Positions 7,901 through 16,341 of a stretch of 64,000 nt of DNA are shown piece by piece. Source of the stretch: JAICUY01 sp035708065. Its GTDB lineage: Bacteria; Chloroflexota; Limnocylindria; QHBO01. The DNA is taken from positions 17,425 through 81,424 of the forward strand of contig DASSTC010000057.1 of NCBI GenBank assembly GCA_035708065.1, given 5' to 3'. The notes under the pieces are model-generated. The model was not told the DNA's origin. It was given only the letters and a program-made list of their open reading frames with translations, and searched no databases. Every line of letters begins with the position of its first letter. The stretch's first letter is position 1. The position numbers were made by a program, and so were the translations under genes.

Positions 7901-9574
7901 TCAGCGCGCCACGTCGCGCCGCTGCATGCCCCAGCTGCCAAGCACGATGCCACCCACCGCCACCACCGCGCAGGCCGCGATGCCGGCGGCGTCCCACTGG
8001 CCGACCATCGGCTGGCCGAGGTGCGAGGTGAGCGCCAGCTGGTGGACCCAGTCGGGCAGGTTGAGCGGGGGAGCCAGCAGGTCGACCAGGTAGGTCGCCA
8101 CCACCGCGACTGCGGCGATCTCGCCGGCCAGCGACGTGCGCCACAGGCCACCCGCGGCGAAGCCGACGCCGACGACCGCCGCGGCGTACAGGCCCATCGC
8201 GACCGACCCCGCCATCGCGGTGCCGACCGCGACCTCGCCCGACGCGCCGCCGGCACCGATCGCCACCGCGAAGATGAGCGTCATGACGGCGACCGCCAGC
8301 AGCGCGCCGAACGCTCCGTCGATCACCCAGCCGACACGCGTCTGCGGCGTGGCCAGGATCTCCTCCAGGCGGCCGTCGGTCTCATCGGATGCCCACTTCG
8401 CGACGAACGTCGCGGCGGCGAAGCCGGCGGCGATGTAGAACAGCTGCAGGAACAGCTGCAGGAACCCGCCCGCCGAGGCGAGGTCGAAGGTGGGGAACGC
8501 GATCCGGAACGTGCGGAGCAGGTCCGGCGATGCGCCGATCTGCCGTGACATCGGTCCGACCAGCGAGGCGAGGGTGGCCGCGAAGAGGCCGATACCCACG
8601 CCCCAGGCCACCGCCCGCGGCAGCTGGTCCGCGAACGCTCGGCCGACCGGGCCGCGCACCCCGAGGAGCGCCGCCGGCAGCGGTGGCAGGCCGATGCGAG
8701 CGGTGACGCCCATGTCGCGCCGGGCAAAGAGCTCGACGCCGATCGCCAGGAACGCCGCCGCCGCGATGCCCACCAGCGCCAGGCCCGCCCAGTCGTACTG
8801 GCCGGCAAGCGCGACGTGGTTCGCCGTCCAGCGGAAGGGGCTCAGCGCCGCGAGCGGCCCGAGCACATCGAGCCCGTTGGCGGCCCACAGGATCGCCAAC
8901 GCGACGCCGGCAAGGCCCGCCGCGGCGCCACGGCCGAGCAGCGGAGCGAGGGCGAAGGCCAGGCCGCCGAAGAAGAGCGCGTTGAAGCCGAGCCACAGGG
9001 CGAAGCCGACCGACGAGAGCAGCGGGACGGGATCGCCGAGTGCCGGGTTGCCGTAGGCGTTGGAGCTGACCGTGGTCATGACCACGAGCACCGCGAGGGC
9101 GAGCACGAGCATCGTCAGGTGCGCGGCAAGCTTCTCGAGCGCGATCCGCCGTTTGCCGAACGGCCCCGCCGCCACGATGTCGAGGCTGCCCCGGCTGGCC
9201 TCGCCCGCGAGGGTCGACGAGAGCGCCAGGATCGACCAGATCCCCGTGAGCAGCACGAAGACGAGGCCGTATTTCCACGTGAGGTAGCCGCCGAACGTGC
9301 CGAGCGCGACCGGCTTGCCGAAGAAGGTGACCATCTCCGGCGGCATGCCACCGATGAGGGCGTCGATCTCGTGACGCGCCTCGGGCGTGGGGAACACGCT
9401 CGGGATCGCGGCGCCCATCGCCAGCGCCAGGCCGCCGAGCAGGCCCGCCGCGATGATGAACGCAAGGCGCGAGTCGCGGATCGTCTTGGCGTAGATGCTC
9501 CCGAAGCCGTAGACCCGCGTCAGCAGCGGGATGCGCTGCGGGACGCCGGACGCAGGCTGCGCCAGGGCGGTCAT
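7901..9574 (-). CDS. ABC-2 type exporter permease
   Basis: 557 residues with about 12 predicted membrane segments in two similar halves, which is the layout of polyketide/macrolide-type exporters of actinobacteria and Chloroflexota (tandem ABC2 permease). A conserved opening is YGFGSIYAKTIRDSRLAFI. It pairs with the ATPase encoded immediately upstream; their ATG and TGA overlap by 4 bp. Together with the TetR gene this is a three-gene operon for efflux of an unknown, probably hydrophobic or drug-like, compound. Confidence 0.85.
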   Translation of the reverse strand: MTALAQPASGVPQRIPLLTRVYGFGSIYAKTIRDSRLAFIIAAGLLGGLALAMGAAIPSVFPTPEARHEIDALIGGMPPEMVTFFGKPVALGTFGGYLTWKYGLVFVLLTGIWSILALSSTLAGEASRGSLDIVAAGPFGKRRIALEKLAAHLTMLVLALAVLVVMTTVSSNAYGNPALGDPVPLLSSVGFALWLGFNALFFGGLAFALAPLLGRGAAAGLAGVALAILWAANGLDVLGPLAALSPFRWTANHVALAGQYDWAGLALVGIAAAAFLAIGVELFARRDMGVTARIGLPPLPAALLGVRGPVGRAFADQLPRAVAWGVGIGLFAATLASLVGPMSRQIGASPDLLRTFRIAFPTFDLASAGGFLQLFLQLFYIAAGFAAATFVAKWASDETDGRLEEILATPQTRVGWVIDGAFGALLAVAVMTLIFAVAIGAGGASGEVAVGTAMAGSVAMGLYAAAVVGVGFAAGGLWRTSLAGEIAAVAVVATYLVDLLAPPLNLPDWVHQLALTSHLGQPMVGQWDAAGIAACAVVAVGGIVLGSWGMQRRDVAR

Positions 9575-10476
9575 GCGCTCACCCCGTGGCCAGTCTCGCT
9601 GTACTGGGCCAGGAAGGTCTCCTCGAGGCTCGGTTCGCGGCTCACGAAGTCGGCGAGCTCGAACCGCGCCGCCTCCTTCACGACGGGCGCAATCGGTCCT
9701 GAGACGTGCATGCGCAGGGTGTGGTCATCGGCGGTCACGTTGCTGACGCCCTCGATCCGTTCGAACGCCTCGACCGGCACCGGACCGCTGAAGCGCAGCT
9801 CGACCTGGTGCGCCGCCAGGTCGCGCAACGCGTCGACCCGGTCGACCTTGACCAGCTCGCCGCCGCGGATGATCGCGACGCGGTCACAGGTCTTCTCGAC
9901 CTCCGACAGGACGTGGCTCGACATAAAGACGGTGCGACCCTCCGCCTTCGCCTCGGCGATCACCGCGAAGAAGGTCTGCTGCACGAGCGGGTCGAGCCCG
10001 GAGGTCGGCTCGTCGAGGATGAGCAGGTCGGGCCGATGCTGCAGCGCCGCGATGAGCCCGATCTTCTGCTTGTTGCCCTTCGAGTACTCCTTGTAGCGCC
10101 GCGACGGATCGACGTCGAAGCGTTCGATCAGCGAGCGCTGGTAGGACCGATCCACGCCGCCGCGCAGGTTGGCGAAGTACTGGAGCGTCTGGCCGCCGGT
10201 CAGGCGGTCGTAGAGCGCGAATTCGCCGGGCAGGTAGCCGATGCGCCGATGGATGGCGACCGGGTCCTCGGTCGTCTGGATGCCGAAGACGAACGCTCGG
10301 CCGCCGGTCGGCCGGATGAGGTCCAGCAGCGTGCGGATCGTCGTCGTCTTGCCGGCGCCGTTGGGGCCGAGGAAGCCAAAAACCTCGTTCTCTTCGACCG
10401 TCAGGTCGACGTCGGTGATGCCTCGATGCGCCCCGTACGCCTTCGTCAGCTTCTCGGTGTGGATGACTGCGGTCAC
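9571..10476 (-). CDS. ABC transporter ATP-binding protein
   Basis: 301 residues. Walker A GPNGAGKTTT, Q-loop region, signature YSKGNKQKI (a divergent LSGGQ, common in this exporter type), Walker B DLLILDEPTSGLDPL and the H-loop SSHVLSEVE are all present. A C-terminal domain follows (GEVVKVDRVDAL...). GTG at 10476 is chosen: it has an AAAGGAG ribosome site upstream, starts the ordinary N-terminus (TAVIHTEKLTKAYG) and overlaps the TetR stop as GTGA. It energises the 557-residue permease encoded next. Confidence 0.92.
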   Translation of the reverse strand: MTAVIHTEKLTKAYGAHRGITDVDLTVEENEVFGFLGPNGAGKTTTIRTLLDLIRPTGGRAFVFGIQTTEDPVAIHRRIGYLPGEFALYDRLTGGQTLQYFANLRGGVDRSYQRSLIERFDVDPSRRYKEYSKGNKQKIGLIAALQHRPDLLILDEPTSGLDPLVQQTFFAVIAEAKAEGRTVFMSSHVLSEVEKTCDRVAIIRGGELVKVDRVDALRDLAAHQVELRFSGPVPVEAFERIEGVSNVTADDHTLRMHVSGPIAPVVKEAARFELADFVSREPSLEETFLAQYSETGHGVSA

Positions 10477-11198
10477 CTGGGGTTGCTCCTTTCGAGCGGT
10501 GCTTGCTCCGTGAACGAACCGAACCACTCGCGAACGACCGATGGATCGACGAGCTCGAGCGTTCCGCGCGGGACGCCCAGGATCTTCTCGAGTGCGCCGA
10601 GGTAGCCGGCGAAGGTCGACTCGACGTCGGCGACCGACACCTCGCCCGCCTGCGCCGCGAGATAAAGGTGGCCGGCCCGCTCGTTGAGCGCGAGCAGCAG
10701 CGCCACGAACACCTCGGCCGAGTTCGCCGGAGCCGAGGCATCGAACGTCCCCTCGGCATTTCCCTGCTCGATGATCCGGCGCAGAACCGGCGTCATGCGC
10801 TCGCTGACGTGACGGCGGAACTTCTCGCGAACGACGATGTTCTCTTCGGAATACCACGTGTCGAGCAGCGCGAGCAGCAGCTCCTTGCGCTGCGTCTTCC
10901 AGCTGCTGATGCCGGCGAACAGCCGGCTGAGCTTCTGGGGGGCGGGGACCGTCGAGTCGTCAAGCAGCGGATTCGCATTGGCGAGCGCCGCCGCGGTCAT
11001 CCGTTCGACGATCCCCTCGAGCAGATCGGCCTTCGACCCGAAGTAGTGGTAGAAGGCGCCCTTCGACGCGCCGGTCGCAGCCAGCACGTCCTGGACGCTG
11101 ACCTGATCGAATCCCTTCGACGCCATCAAGGCCTGTCCGGCGTCGATGAACCGGTCGCGGCGCAGGCCGTGGGCGACCGGATCGAGCGTGCGAGCCAC
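10473..11198 (-). CDS. TetR family transcriptional regulator
   Basis: 241 residues. The N-terminal helix-turn-helix reads SVQDVLAATGASKGAFYHYFGSKADLL, the textbook TetR motif at residues 33-60. The remaining two-thirds is the ligand-binding all-helical domain. It is the first gene of the exporter operon and lies 24 bp from a near-perfect palindrome, so autoregulation with release by the exported compound is likely. Confidence 0.92.
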   Translation of the reverse strand: MARTLDPVAHGLRRDRFIDAGQALMASKGFDQVSVQDVLAATGASKGAFYHYFGSKADLLEGIVERMTAAALANANPLLDDSTVPAPQKLSRLFAGISSWKTQRKELLLALLDTWYSEENIVVREKFRRHVSERMTPVLRRIIEQGNAEGTFDASAPANSAEVFVALLLALNERAGHLYLAAQAGEVSVADVESTFAGYLGALEKILGVPRGTLELVDPSVVREWFGSFTEQAPLERSNPR

Positions 11199-11221
11199 GT
11201 GTTCCTGTCGCCTCCGAGTAA

Positions 11222-11244
11222 CTTAGACCGACGGTCGGTTTAAG
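11222..11244. promoter_or_regulatory. TetR operator palindrome
   Basis: The core ACCGAC-G-GTCGGT (11227-11239) is a perfect inverted repeat. It extends outward with one mismatched pair to CTTA and TAAG, giving 23 bp. It sits just upstream of the tetR start on the minus strand, in the position expected for an autoregulatory operator. Confidence 0.8.
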
Positions 11245-11480
11245 AATAGCCTCGGTGTCAAGGGCCTCGGACGGCGTGGGGTGCCCGCCTCAGTAACCGC
11301 GCGGGTCGCTCGAGCCCTCACTCTCCTCGTCGGCTGCGGGAACGTCCGTGCCAATGCCACCCCGCACCCGTGGCGGCCGGCGGCCGAAGCCGCGGTTGGT
11401 CCCACCCAGGCCGGCCAGGCCCTCGACCTCGGTCTTCTCGCCGCCGCCGGCGCCGGACCGATGCAGGAAGTGCGCCTCGT
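11245..11480. other. Intergenic stretch, no confident gene
   Basis: 236 bp between the TetR operator and the LLM gene stop. On the minus strand a 64-codon open frame (11290-11484) reads NEAHFLHRSGAGGGEK... and ends DEESEGSSDPRGY. It lacks ATG, GTG or TTG and could only start at CTG. One exact copy of the 9-mer GACCGATGC lies at 11456-11464. No promoter or terminator is evident. Confidence 0.4.
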
Positions 11481-12377
11481 TCAGCGTGTCCGATCACGCA
11501 TGCGGGTCGTCGCGTCGGCGAGGCGTCGCACCGCCTCCGGCGTCGAAGGGTAGGTCGTCACCATGACGTGGCCGACGCCGGCCCGTGCGTAGTCGTCCAG
11601 GCCGGCGGCGATGTCGACGGTCGACCCGGACAGCGAGACCTTCGGGGTCGGGCCGTTGCCGACGAGGTCGCCGAACACGACGTTCAGGCCGACGGTCAGC
11701 TCGATCGATGCGAAGTCGCGGCCGACGTGCGCGCACGCCGTGCGAAGCGGCGCGATCCGCTCCTCGAGCCCCGAGACCGGGCCGAGCCACGCGCAGTTGA
11801 ACGCGTCGGCGAGCTCGGCGACGAGCCGCATCATGCGAGGCCGCCGTGCCGCCATGAGCAGCGGCGTGCGAACCGCCGGGGAAGGCAGCAGGACCACGTC
11901 GCGTGCCACGTGGTGCCGGCCCTCGAACGAGGCGGACCCGTCCCGCAGCAGCGCGGCGAGGATACGCACTCCCTCCTCGAAGGCGCCGACCCGGCCCGCG
12001 AACGGGAAGCCGAAGGCGTCGAACTCCGGCTCATGCCATCCTGCACCCACCCCGAGGATCAGGCGGCCGTCGCTGACCTCCTGCAGCGTCGCGGCCATCT
12101 TGGCGAGGAGCGCCGGGTTGCGGAACGCCATCGCCAGCACGAGCGTTCCGAGCTGGACGCGCGAAGTCTCGGCTGCCAGCGCCGACAGGATCGTCCAGCC
12201 TTCGTGTTGCCCCTCGGGGCGCTCGCCGGGGAAGCGAAAGAGGAGGTGATCGAAGACCCAGATGGAGTCGAGGCCCGACTCTTCGGTCGCCCGGGCCATC
12301 GCGCGCAGCTCCGCGTAGGTGGAGTAACGTCCGAATGCGTCGTCGAGCCCGATCGGCATCACCACGCCGACCTTCAT
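11481..12377 (-). CDS. LLM class F420-dependent oxidoreductase
   Basis: 298 residues, luciferase-like monooxygenase fold. Conserved blocks: MKVGVVMPIG at the start, GLDSIWVFDHLL, LGTLVLAMAFRNPALLAK, and the GRLILGVGAGWHEPEF motif typical of actinobacterial/Chloroflexota F420 enzymes. It probably reduces or oxidises a small molecule with coenzyme F420; FMN cannot be excluded. The ATG overlaps the upstream gene's stop by 4 bp, so it is co-translated with the cysteine-containing protein before it. Confidence 0.87.
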   Translation of the reverse strand: MKVGVVMPIGLDDAFGRYSTYAELRAMARATEESGLDSIWVFDHLLFRFPGERPEGQHEGWTILSALAAETSRVQLGTLVLAMAFRNPALLAKMAATLQEVSDGRLILGVGAGWHEPEFDAFGFPFAGRVGAFEEGVRILAALLRDGSASFEGRHHVARDVVLLPSPAVRTPLLMAARRPRMMRLVAELADAFNCAWLGPVSGLEERIAPLRTACAHVGRDFASIELTVGLNVVFGDLVGNGPTPKVSLSGSTVDIAAGLDDYARAGVGHVMVTTYPSTPEAVRRLADATTRMRDRTR

Positions 12378-13003
12378 GCGGCGCGGCCCCGGAGATGCCG
12401 CACCACCTCGTCGGCGAGCGCCTCGAGCCCGCGGCGATGGACCGTGACGCGGTGGGCGACGTGGCAGACATCGAACCGGTACAGCGCGCTGACCTTGTGC
12501 GGCAGCGGTGTCGGCGCCCAGATGACGAGGAGCTGCGCCCAGGCGCAGTCTCGCAGCGCATCGGTCTGGTTCGGCAGGTTCGAGGTGCCGTCGACGAAGC
12601 GCAGGTTCATTCCGGCGAGCTCGCGCTCGAGCTCGACGTAGGCCGGTGGCCGGCCACCGACGACCAGGACGCGACGGATGCCAGCGGTCACGCACGCATC
12701 GGCCATCGCGCGCAGTGCGCGGCGGTTGTTCGAGCCGGAGCAGATCGAGCAGTGCGGCTTGGCGACCTCGAGCGGCAGGCGGCCGTCCCTCCCGACCGCG
12801 GCGGCACATGAGGCATCGGCGCAATGACGGACCACCGCGGCGTCGAGCGCGGCGCGGACGCGATCCAGCTTCTCGGCCGCCATGCGCTCCTTGCCGGGCC
12901 GCGTCAGCCCGGCCGCCTCCAGCACGCCGCGCGCGGCCGCGCGCGCATCGGCCGTGACGAAGCCTTCGTCACGCAGCAACGCGTCGATCAGGAGGTCGGG
13001 CAT
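12374..13003 (-). CDS. Conserved hypothetical protein with paired cysteines
   Basis: 209 residues from ATG at 13003; an alternative ATG at 13015 adds four residues. I do not recognise the family. It has KPHCSICSGSNNRRAL around residue 75 (CxxC), then RRVLVVGGRPPAYVELE and QLLVIWAPTPLPHKVSAL, which resemble a Rossmann-like or NYN-type fold. HCADASCAAA upstream adds two more cysteines, so a metal site is possible. A TATGGT box 7 nt before the start suggests leaderless expression. It is coupled to the LLM oxidoreductase gene. Confidence 0.65.
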   Translation of the reverse strand: MPDLLIDALLRDEGFVTADARAAARGVLEAAGLTRPGKERMAAEKLDRVRAALDAAVVRHCADASCAAAVGRDGRLPLEVAKPHCSICSGSNNRRALRAMADACVTAGIRRVLVVGGRPPAYVELERELAGMNLRFVDGTSNLPNQTDALRDCAWAQLLVIWAPTPLPHKVSALYRFDVCHVAHRVTVHRRGLEALADEVVRHLRGRAA

Positions 13004-13045
13004 GCAGCGAACCATAGCGCCTCCGCATCGGTCATCATCCCGGGC

Positions 13046-13930
13046 ATGTCTTCGCGGACCGATACGGTCGCAGCCACCGACGGCACGCCGCTGCTGACCC
13101 GCTCGTGGCCGGTCGCCGGCAAGCCATGGGCGGTCCTCCTGCTGGTGCACGGCCTGTCGGAGCACTCCGGTCGCTACGAGCACGTCGGGGAGTGGCTGGC
13201 AGCGGCCGGCCTCGAGGTGCACGCCTACGACCATCGCGGCTTCGGCGGTTCGGGCGGCAGGCGCGGAGACGTGCCGCGCTGGTCGCTGCTGCTCGACGAC
13301 CTGGAGCAGCGGCTGGCGGCGGTGCGCCGTCCCGGCCTGCCGGTGGCGCTGTACGGGCACTCGATGGGCGGGCTGATCTGCGTCGAGTACGCCGAGAGCT
13401 CGCGGCCGCAGCCGGACGCACTCGTCGTCTCATCCCCTGCGCTCGATTCGAGTCACCCGCGCTACCTGCACTGGCTGGCCGCGGTCGTCGGCCGCATCGT
13501 GCCGTGGCTCAGCGTGCCGGGCGGAGACGACTTCTCGGTGCTGTCACGAGATCCGGCGGTCGGGGCGGCATTCGCGCACGACCCGCTCGTCGTCAACCGC
13601 GCGACGGCGCGCTTCGGCCGCGAAGTGTTCGAGGCCCAACGCCGCACCCGGCGGCGGCTGCCGCGGATCCACATCCCGACGTTGGTGATGCACGGCGATT
13701 CGGACCGGCTCGTGCCGCCGTCGGCATCGGCGGCGCTCGGTCGACTGGCCGGCGCCACGCGGCGCGTGTATCCGGGCCTGCGCCACGAGCTGCACAACGA
13801 GCCGGAGGCCCGGCACATCGTGGCCGACGTCGTCGCCTGGCTGCGGTCACGCCTCGTCGACGACGACCGGCTCCTCGAGCACGACCGGACGGCGCACGAA
13901 GAAGAGCAGCGCCGCCCCGAGCAGCAGTGA
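13046..13930 (+). CDS. Alpha/beta hydrolase (monoacylglycerol lipase-like)
   Basis: 294 residues. The fold is marked by LVHGLSEHSGRYEHV (oxyanion region), the nucleophile elbow ALYGHSMGGLICVEYA, the acid in VMHGDSDRLVPP and the catalytic His in YPGLRHELHNE. The HGLSEHSGRY opening is characteristic of the serine aminopeptidase S33/monoglyceride lipase group (Hydrolase_4). No signal peptide, so cytoplasmic. The 3' end overlaps the convergent membrane-protein gene by 84 bp, which is unusually long. Confidence 0.88.
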   Translation: MSSRTDTVAATDGTPLLTRSWPVAGKPWAVLLLVHGLSEHSGRYEHVGEWLAAAGLEVHAYDHRGFGGSGGRRGDVPRWSLLLDDLEQRLAAVRRPGLPVALYGHSMGGLICVEYAESSRPQPDALVVSSPALDSSHPRYLHWLAAVVGRIVPWLSVPGGDDFSVLSRDPAVGAAFAHDPLVVNRATARFGREVFEAQRRTRRRLPRIHIPTLVMHGDSDRLVPPSASAALGRLAGATRRVYPGLRHELHNEPEARHIVADVVAWLRSRLVDDDRLLEHDRTAHEEEQRRPEQQ

Positions 13931-14536
13931 GCCGAGCGCCGGGACCGAGAGCCAGGCCAGCAGTGCCAGGAAGGCGAGGCGCAGCCCACCGCCGGCGATG
14001 ATCGCGGCCGTGCCGCGACTCCCGCTCAGGGCCTCGAGCCGGACGGTCAGGCGCTGCATGTCGTCGTGCAGGCGGTCGAGGTCGCTGCCGCTCGTGTCGA
14101 GCGCGGTGCTGATCGAGTCGAGGTCGCCCGACAGGCTCTGCAGCTGGGTCGACAGCTCGTTGAAGTTGGCGGCCATCGGCAGCAGCGGCTGGGTGCCGAA
14201 GATCGAGAGGGACATCGCCCCCGCCAGCTGCGCGCTCGTGGTGGACGCCTGGTCGACCAGGTTGCCGGCGTCGTCGGCCGCGGTGCTGCTCTGGGTCACG
14301 CCGCCGCGCAGGTTGTCGAGCGCGGTCACCGAGCTGCGGGCCGTGGTGGCCGCCGCGGTCAGCGTGCTCGACAGTGACCCCGTCAGCTGCTCGGCACGGC
14401 CGAGTGCGGCGCCGCCGACCAGGAGGGAGACGACGATCAGCACGATGCCCAGCACGCCGTAGGCGACGAGCCCGACGCCCGCCGCGCGGGCGACGCCCGG
14501 ACCGATGCTGATGCCGGTGACAGAGCGATTGGTCAT
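13847..14536 (-). CDS. Membrane protein with central coiled coil
   Basis: About 229 residues. One transmembrane helix lies near the N-terminus (GVGLVAYGVLGIVLIVVSLLV). Around 130 residues follow that are rich in Ser, Thr, Ala and Leu with heptad character (STALDTSGSDLDRLHDDMQRL). A hydrophobic C-terminal pair of helices follows (LAFLALLAWLSVPALGSLLLGAALLFFV). The middle would project outside the membrane. No family recognised. ATG at 14536 is taken; ATG at 14551 is also possible and neither has a good ribosome site. Confidence 0.65.
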   Translation of the reverse strand: MTNRSVTGISIGPGVARAAGVGLVAYGVLGIVLIVVSLLVGGAALGRAEQLTGSLSSTLTAAATTARSSVTALDNLRGGVTQSSTAADDAGNLVDQASTTSAQLAGAMSLSIFGTQPLLPMAANFNELSTQLQSLSGDLDSISTALDTSGSDLDRLHDDMQRLTVRLEALSGSRGTAAIIAGGGLRLAFLALLAWLSVPALGSLLLGAALLFFVRRPVVLEEPVVVDEA

Positions 14537-14619
14537 GGGGCGGCCACGCATGCAACAGCGGTGCCCGCTGGCATGCCCGGTGCTGGGAGAGCGCCCAACG
14601 CTGCATCCACGGGGGAACG

Positions 14620-14832
14620 GTGGACGGACGAACGAGGAATCAGCTGGCGGTACGGACCGTCGTGGTCAGCTATCGCGCTGCCCTGCGGCACGCCCGCAAC
14701 GGCGATCGAGAGCGGCTGCGCCGGCGCGCGCTGGAGCTCCTCGACGTCGTCGCCGTGCGTGTCGAGCCCGAGCACGACCCGGCCCTCATCCGGCTGCTGG
14801 ACGAGGCCCGGGAGACGGTCGCCTCCACCTAG
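14620..14832 (+). CDS. Small hypothetical protein
   Basis: 70 residues from GTG, preceded by a GGGGGAA ribosome-site-like run. Arg- and Leu-rich and probably helical (YRAALRHARNGDRERLRRRALELL). No recognised domain. It fills the gap before the tRNA gene and uses high-GC third positions like its neighbours, which supports coding. Confidence 0.5.
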   Translation: MDGRTRNQLAVRTVVVSYRAALRHARNGDRERLRRRALELLDVVAVRVEPEHDPALIRLLDEARETVAST

Positions 14833-14842
14833 CCGCGAGCGG

Positions 14843-14918
14843 TGGAGCGGGAGACGGGGATCGAACCCGCGACATTCAGCTTGGAAGGCTGACGCTCTGC
14901 CAACTGAGCTACTCCCGC
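14843..14918 (-). tRNA. tRNA-Gly(TCC)
   Basis: Read on the minus strand the gene folds into a full cloverleaf. The acceptor is GCGGGAG paired with CTCCCGC. The D-arm contains AGCTCAGTTGGCAGAGC. The anticodon stem TCAGC/GCTGA carries loop CTTCCAA (anticodon TCC). The T-arm is GCGGGTTCGATCCCCGT. Discriminator T and the CCA end are encoded (14843-14846). Confidence 0.97.
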
Positions 14919-15050
14919 ACCGCAAGCAACGCGCGCCAGACGATAACGCACTTCGGCACTCCGGCCAACCGACCGAGCGAACCCGCTGATCCCACGGCAC
15001 GGAACGTGCGCCAGAGTCCACGCCCATCATCGCCCGCGGAGCCCCACGGA

Positions 15051-15251
15051 TTGGACCGACGCGACATCGAGCTGCAGATTCGCATCATCCGGCTGACGTA
15101 CCGTCGCGAGGCGCGCGACCACCGGTCGCGGACGCTGGACGACTTCCGCCGGCGGGCGAAGGAGATCATCGACGGCATCGCGCCGCTCGAGCCCGATCTC
15201 GAGCGGGAGCTCGACGACCTCCGCCGCGAGATCGGTTTGCTCGAGGACTAG
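15051..15251 (+). CDS. Small helical hypothetical protein
   Basis: 66 residues if TTG at 15051 is the start. The sequence is almost entirely charged helix (DIELQIRIIRLTYRREARDH, DDFRRRAKEIIDG, LERELDDLRREIGLLED) and may form a short coiled coil. No family recognised. Its stop overlaps the stop of the convergent receiver-domain gene by 4 bp. The start is uncertain because no clear ribosome site is visible. Confidence 0.55.
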   Translation: MDRRDIELQIRIIRLTYRREARDHRSRTLDDFRRRAKEIIDGIAPLEPDLERELDDLRREIGLLED

Positions 15252-15637
15252 CCGGTCGCGGCGGCCAGCAGCTCGTCGATCTTGGCGATGAGCTCGTCGA
15301 TCGCGAACGGCTTCTGCAGCCGCTCGACCAGGTGCGTCGTCTCGAGCTTGTCGCCGACCTCACCCAGGGCGCGCTGGTCGGCGCTGCAGACGAGGATCGG
15401 GATCGATACCAGATCGTCGTCGGCCCGCACCTGCATCGCCATGTGCCAGCCGTGGAGCTCGTCGCTGCCCATCCGCAGATCGATGATCAGCAGCTCGGGG
15501 TTCGACTCCTTCACGTGCACCAGCGCATCGTCGCGGTCGCCGTCGATCAGGGTGACGGTGTGTCGCTCATCGGTCAGGATCTCGCCGACGAGCTCGAGGA
15601 AGTCGGGGTTGTCGTTCACGACGGTGATCCGCGGCAC
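15248..15637 (-). CDS. Response regulator receiver-domain protein
   Basis: 129 residues, a stand-alone receiver. VVNDNPDFLELVGEIL supplies the acidic pocket (NDxxD rather than the usual DD), LLIIDLRMG the phosphoacceptor Asp near residue 51, VCSADQRA the Ser/Thr switch and LQKPFAIDEL the invariant Lys. No output domain, so it acts through protein contact or as a phosphate relay. No kinase is adjacent; the nearest is 1.5 kb away. Confidence 0.85.
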   Translation of the reverse strand: MPRITVVNDNPDFLELVGEILTDERHTVTLIDGDRDDALVHVKESNPELLIIDLRMGSDELHGWHMAMQVRADDDLVSIPILVCSADQRALGEVGDKLETTHLVERLQKPFAIDELIAKIDELLAAATG

Positions 15638-15699
15638 TGGCCTTTTCTCCGATCCGGCCCGGCGGGCTCATGAAGCAGCGCGAATTCTACGCCGCAGGC

Positions 15700-16239
15700 T
15701 CAACCAGTGCTCGCGGTGCGGCGGCTGACGAACTCGGCGACGCGGTCGAGCGCATCGTCGAGCACCGGACCAAGGCCGTGGCCGACCCGCGCGTACGTCA
15801 CCAGCTGCCCGTGCGACAGTCGCTCGACGGCCTTCCGCAGCAGACCGATGTCGGCGAACGGATCCGACTCGCCGGACAACAGCAGCACCGGGCAGTCGAT
15901 CGACAACCAGTGAGCCGTGCGCTCCTCCCAGCGCTCACGGCGGCCGGGCGGGTGCAGCGGATAGGAGAGCAGCACGAGGCCGGCGACCTCGACGTCGGCG
16001 GCGAGCAGCGACGCGACGCGGCCGCCGAACGAATGGCCTCCGATCATCGTCCGCTCCGAGCCGAGCTCCGCCAGCAGCCGGCGGTAGACGGCGAGCGCCG
16101 GATCCGTCCGGCCACGTGGCAGCGCGATCGCCCGTGCCTGGACGCCCCGCCGCTGGAGGCCGCGCACATGTGGCGCCAGCCGCTCGACGCCGCCGGATGC
16201 GCCCGGCGCCAGCAGCAGCCCAGCCGATCGCCTCGTCAT
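15700..16239 (-). CDS. Alpha/beta hydrolase (KANL3/Tex30-like)
   Basis: 179 residues, a minimal alpha/beta hydrolase. LLLAPGASGG is the oxyanion loop, MIGGHSFGGRVASLLA the nucleophile elbow, LLLSGESDPFADI the acid strand and YARVGHGLGPV the catalytic His. The short length and the LLAPGAG-type opening match the KANL3/Tex30 (dienelactone hydrolase-related) group. TATCCT lies 6 nt before ATG, pointing to leaderless transcription. Confidence 0.83.
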   Translation of the reverse strand: MTRRSAGLLLAPGASGGVERLAPHVRGLQRRGVQARAIALPRGRTDPALAVYRRLLAELGSERTMIGGHSFGGRVASLLAADVEVAGLVLLSYPLHPPGRRERWEERTAHWLSIDCPVLLLSGESDPFADIGLLRKAVERLSHGQLVTYARVGHGLGPVLDDALDRVAEFVSRRTASTG

Positions 16240-16280
16240 CGGTCGAGGATACGCAGCGCGCTGCCCGAGGGCCTGCTCGC

Positions 16281-16308
16281 TTGCGGATCGTGACGTGGCT
16301 GATAGGCT
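16281..16308 (+). promoter_or_regulatory. Sigma-70-like promoter
   Basis: TTGCGG (16281-16286), 16-nt spacer, TAGGCT (16303-16308). The expected start of transcription near 16315 supports the downstream GTG at 16342, not the one at 16309, as start of the secreted protein gene. Confidence 0.5.
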
Positions 16309-16341
16309 GTGCGGCGGATCCATACCGAGCCCCCGAGTCAA

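Noticed and set aside
8816..10605. Long plus-strand frames opposite the ABC exporter genes
   Set aside because: Low-complexity Arg/Asp/Gln composition and no ribosome sites; the minus strand carries clear ABC motifs.
16309..16341. Earlier GTG start for the GH25-like secreted protein
   Set aside because: It abuts the -10 box TAGGCT, so it would lie upstream of the expected transcript start; GTG at 16342 also gives a better signal peptide.
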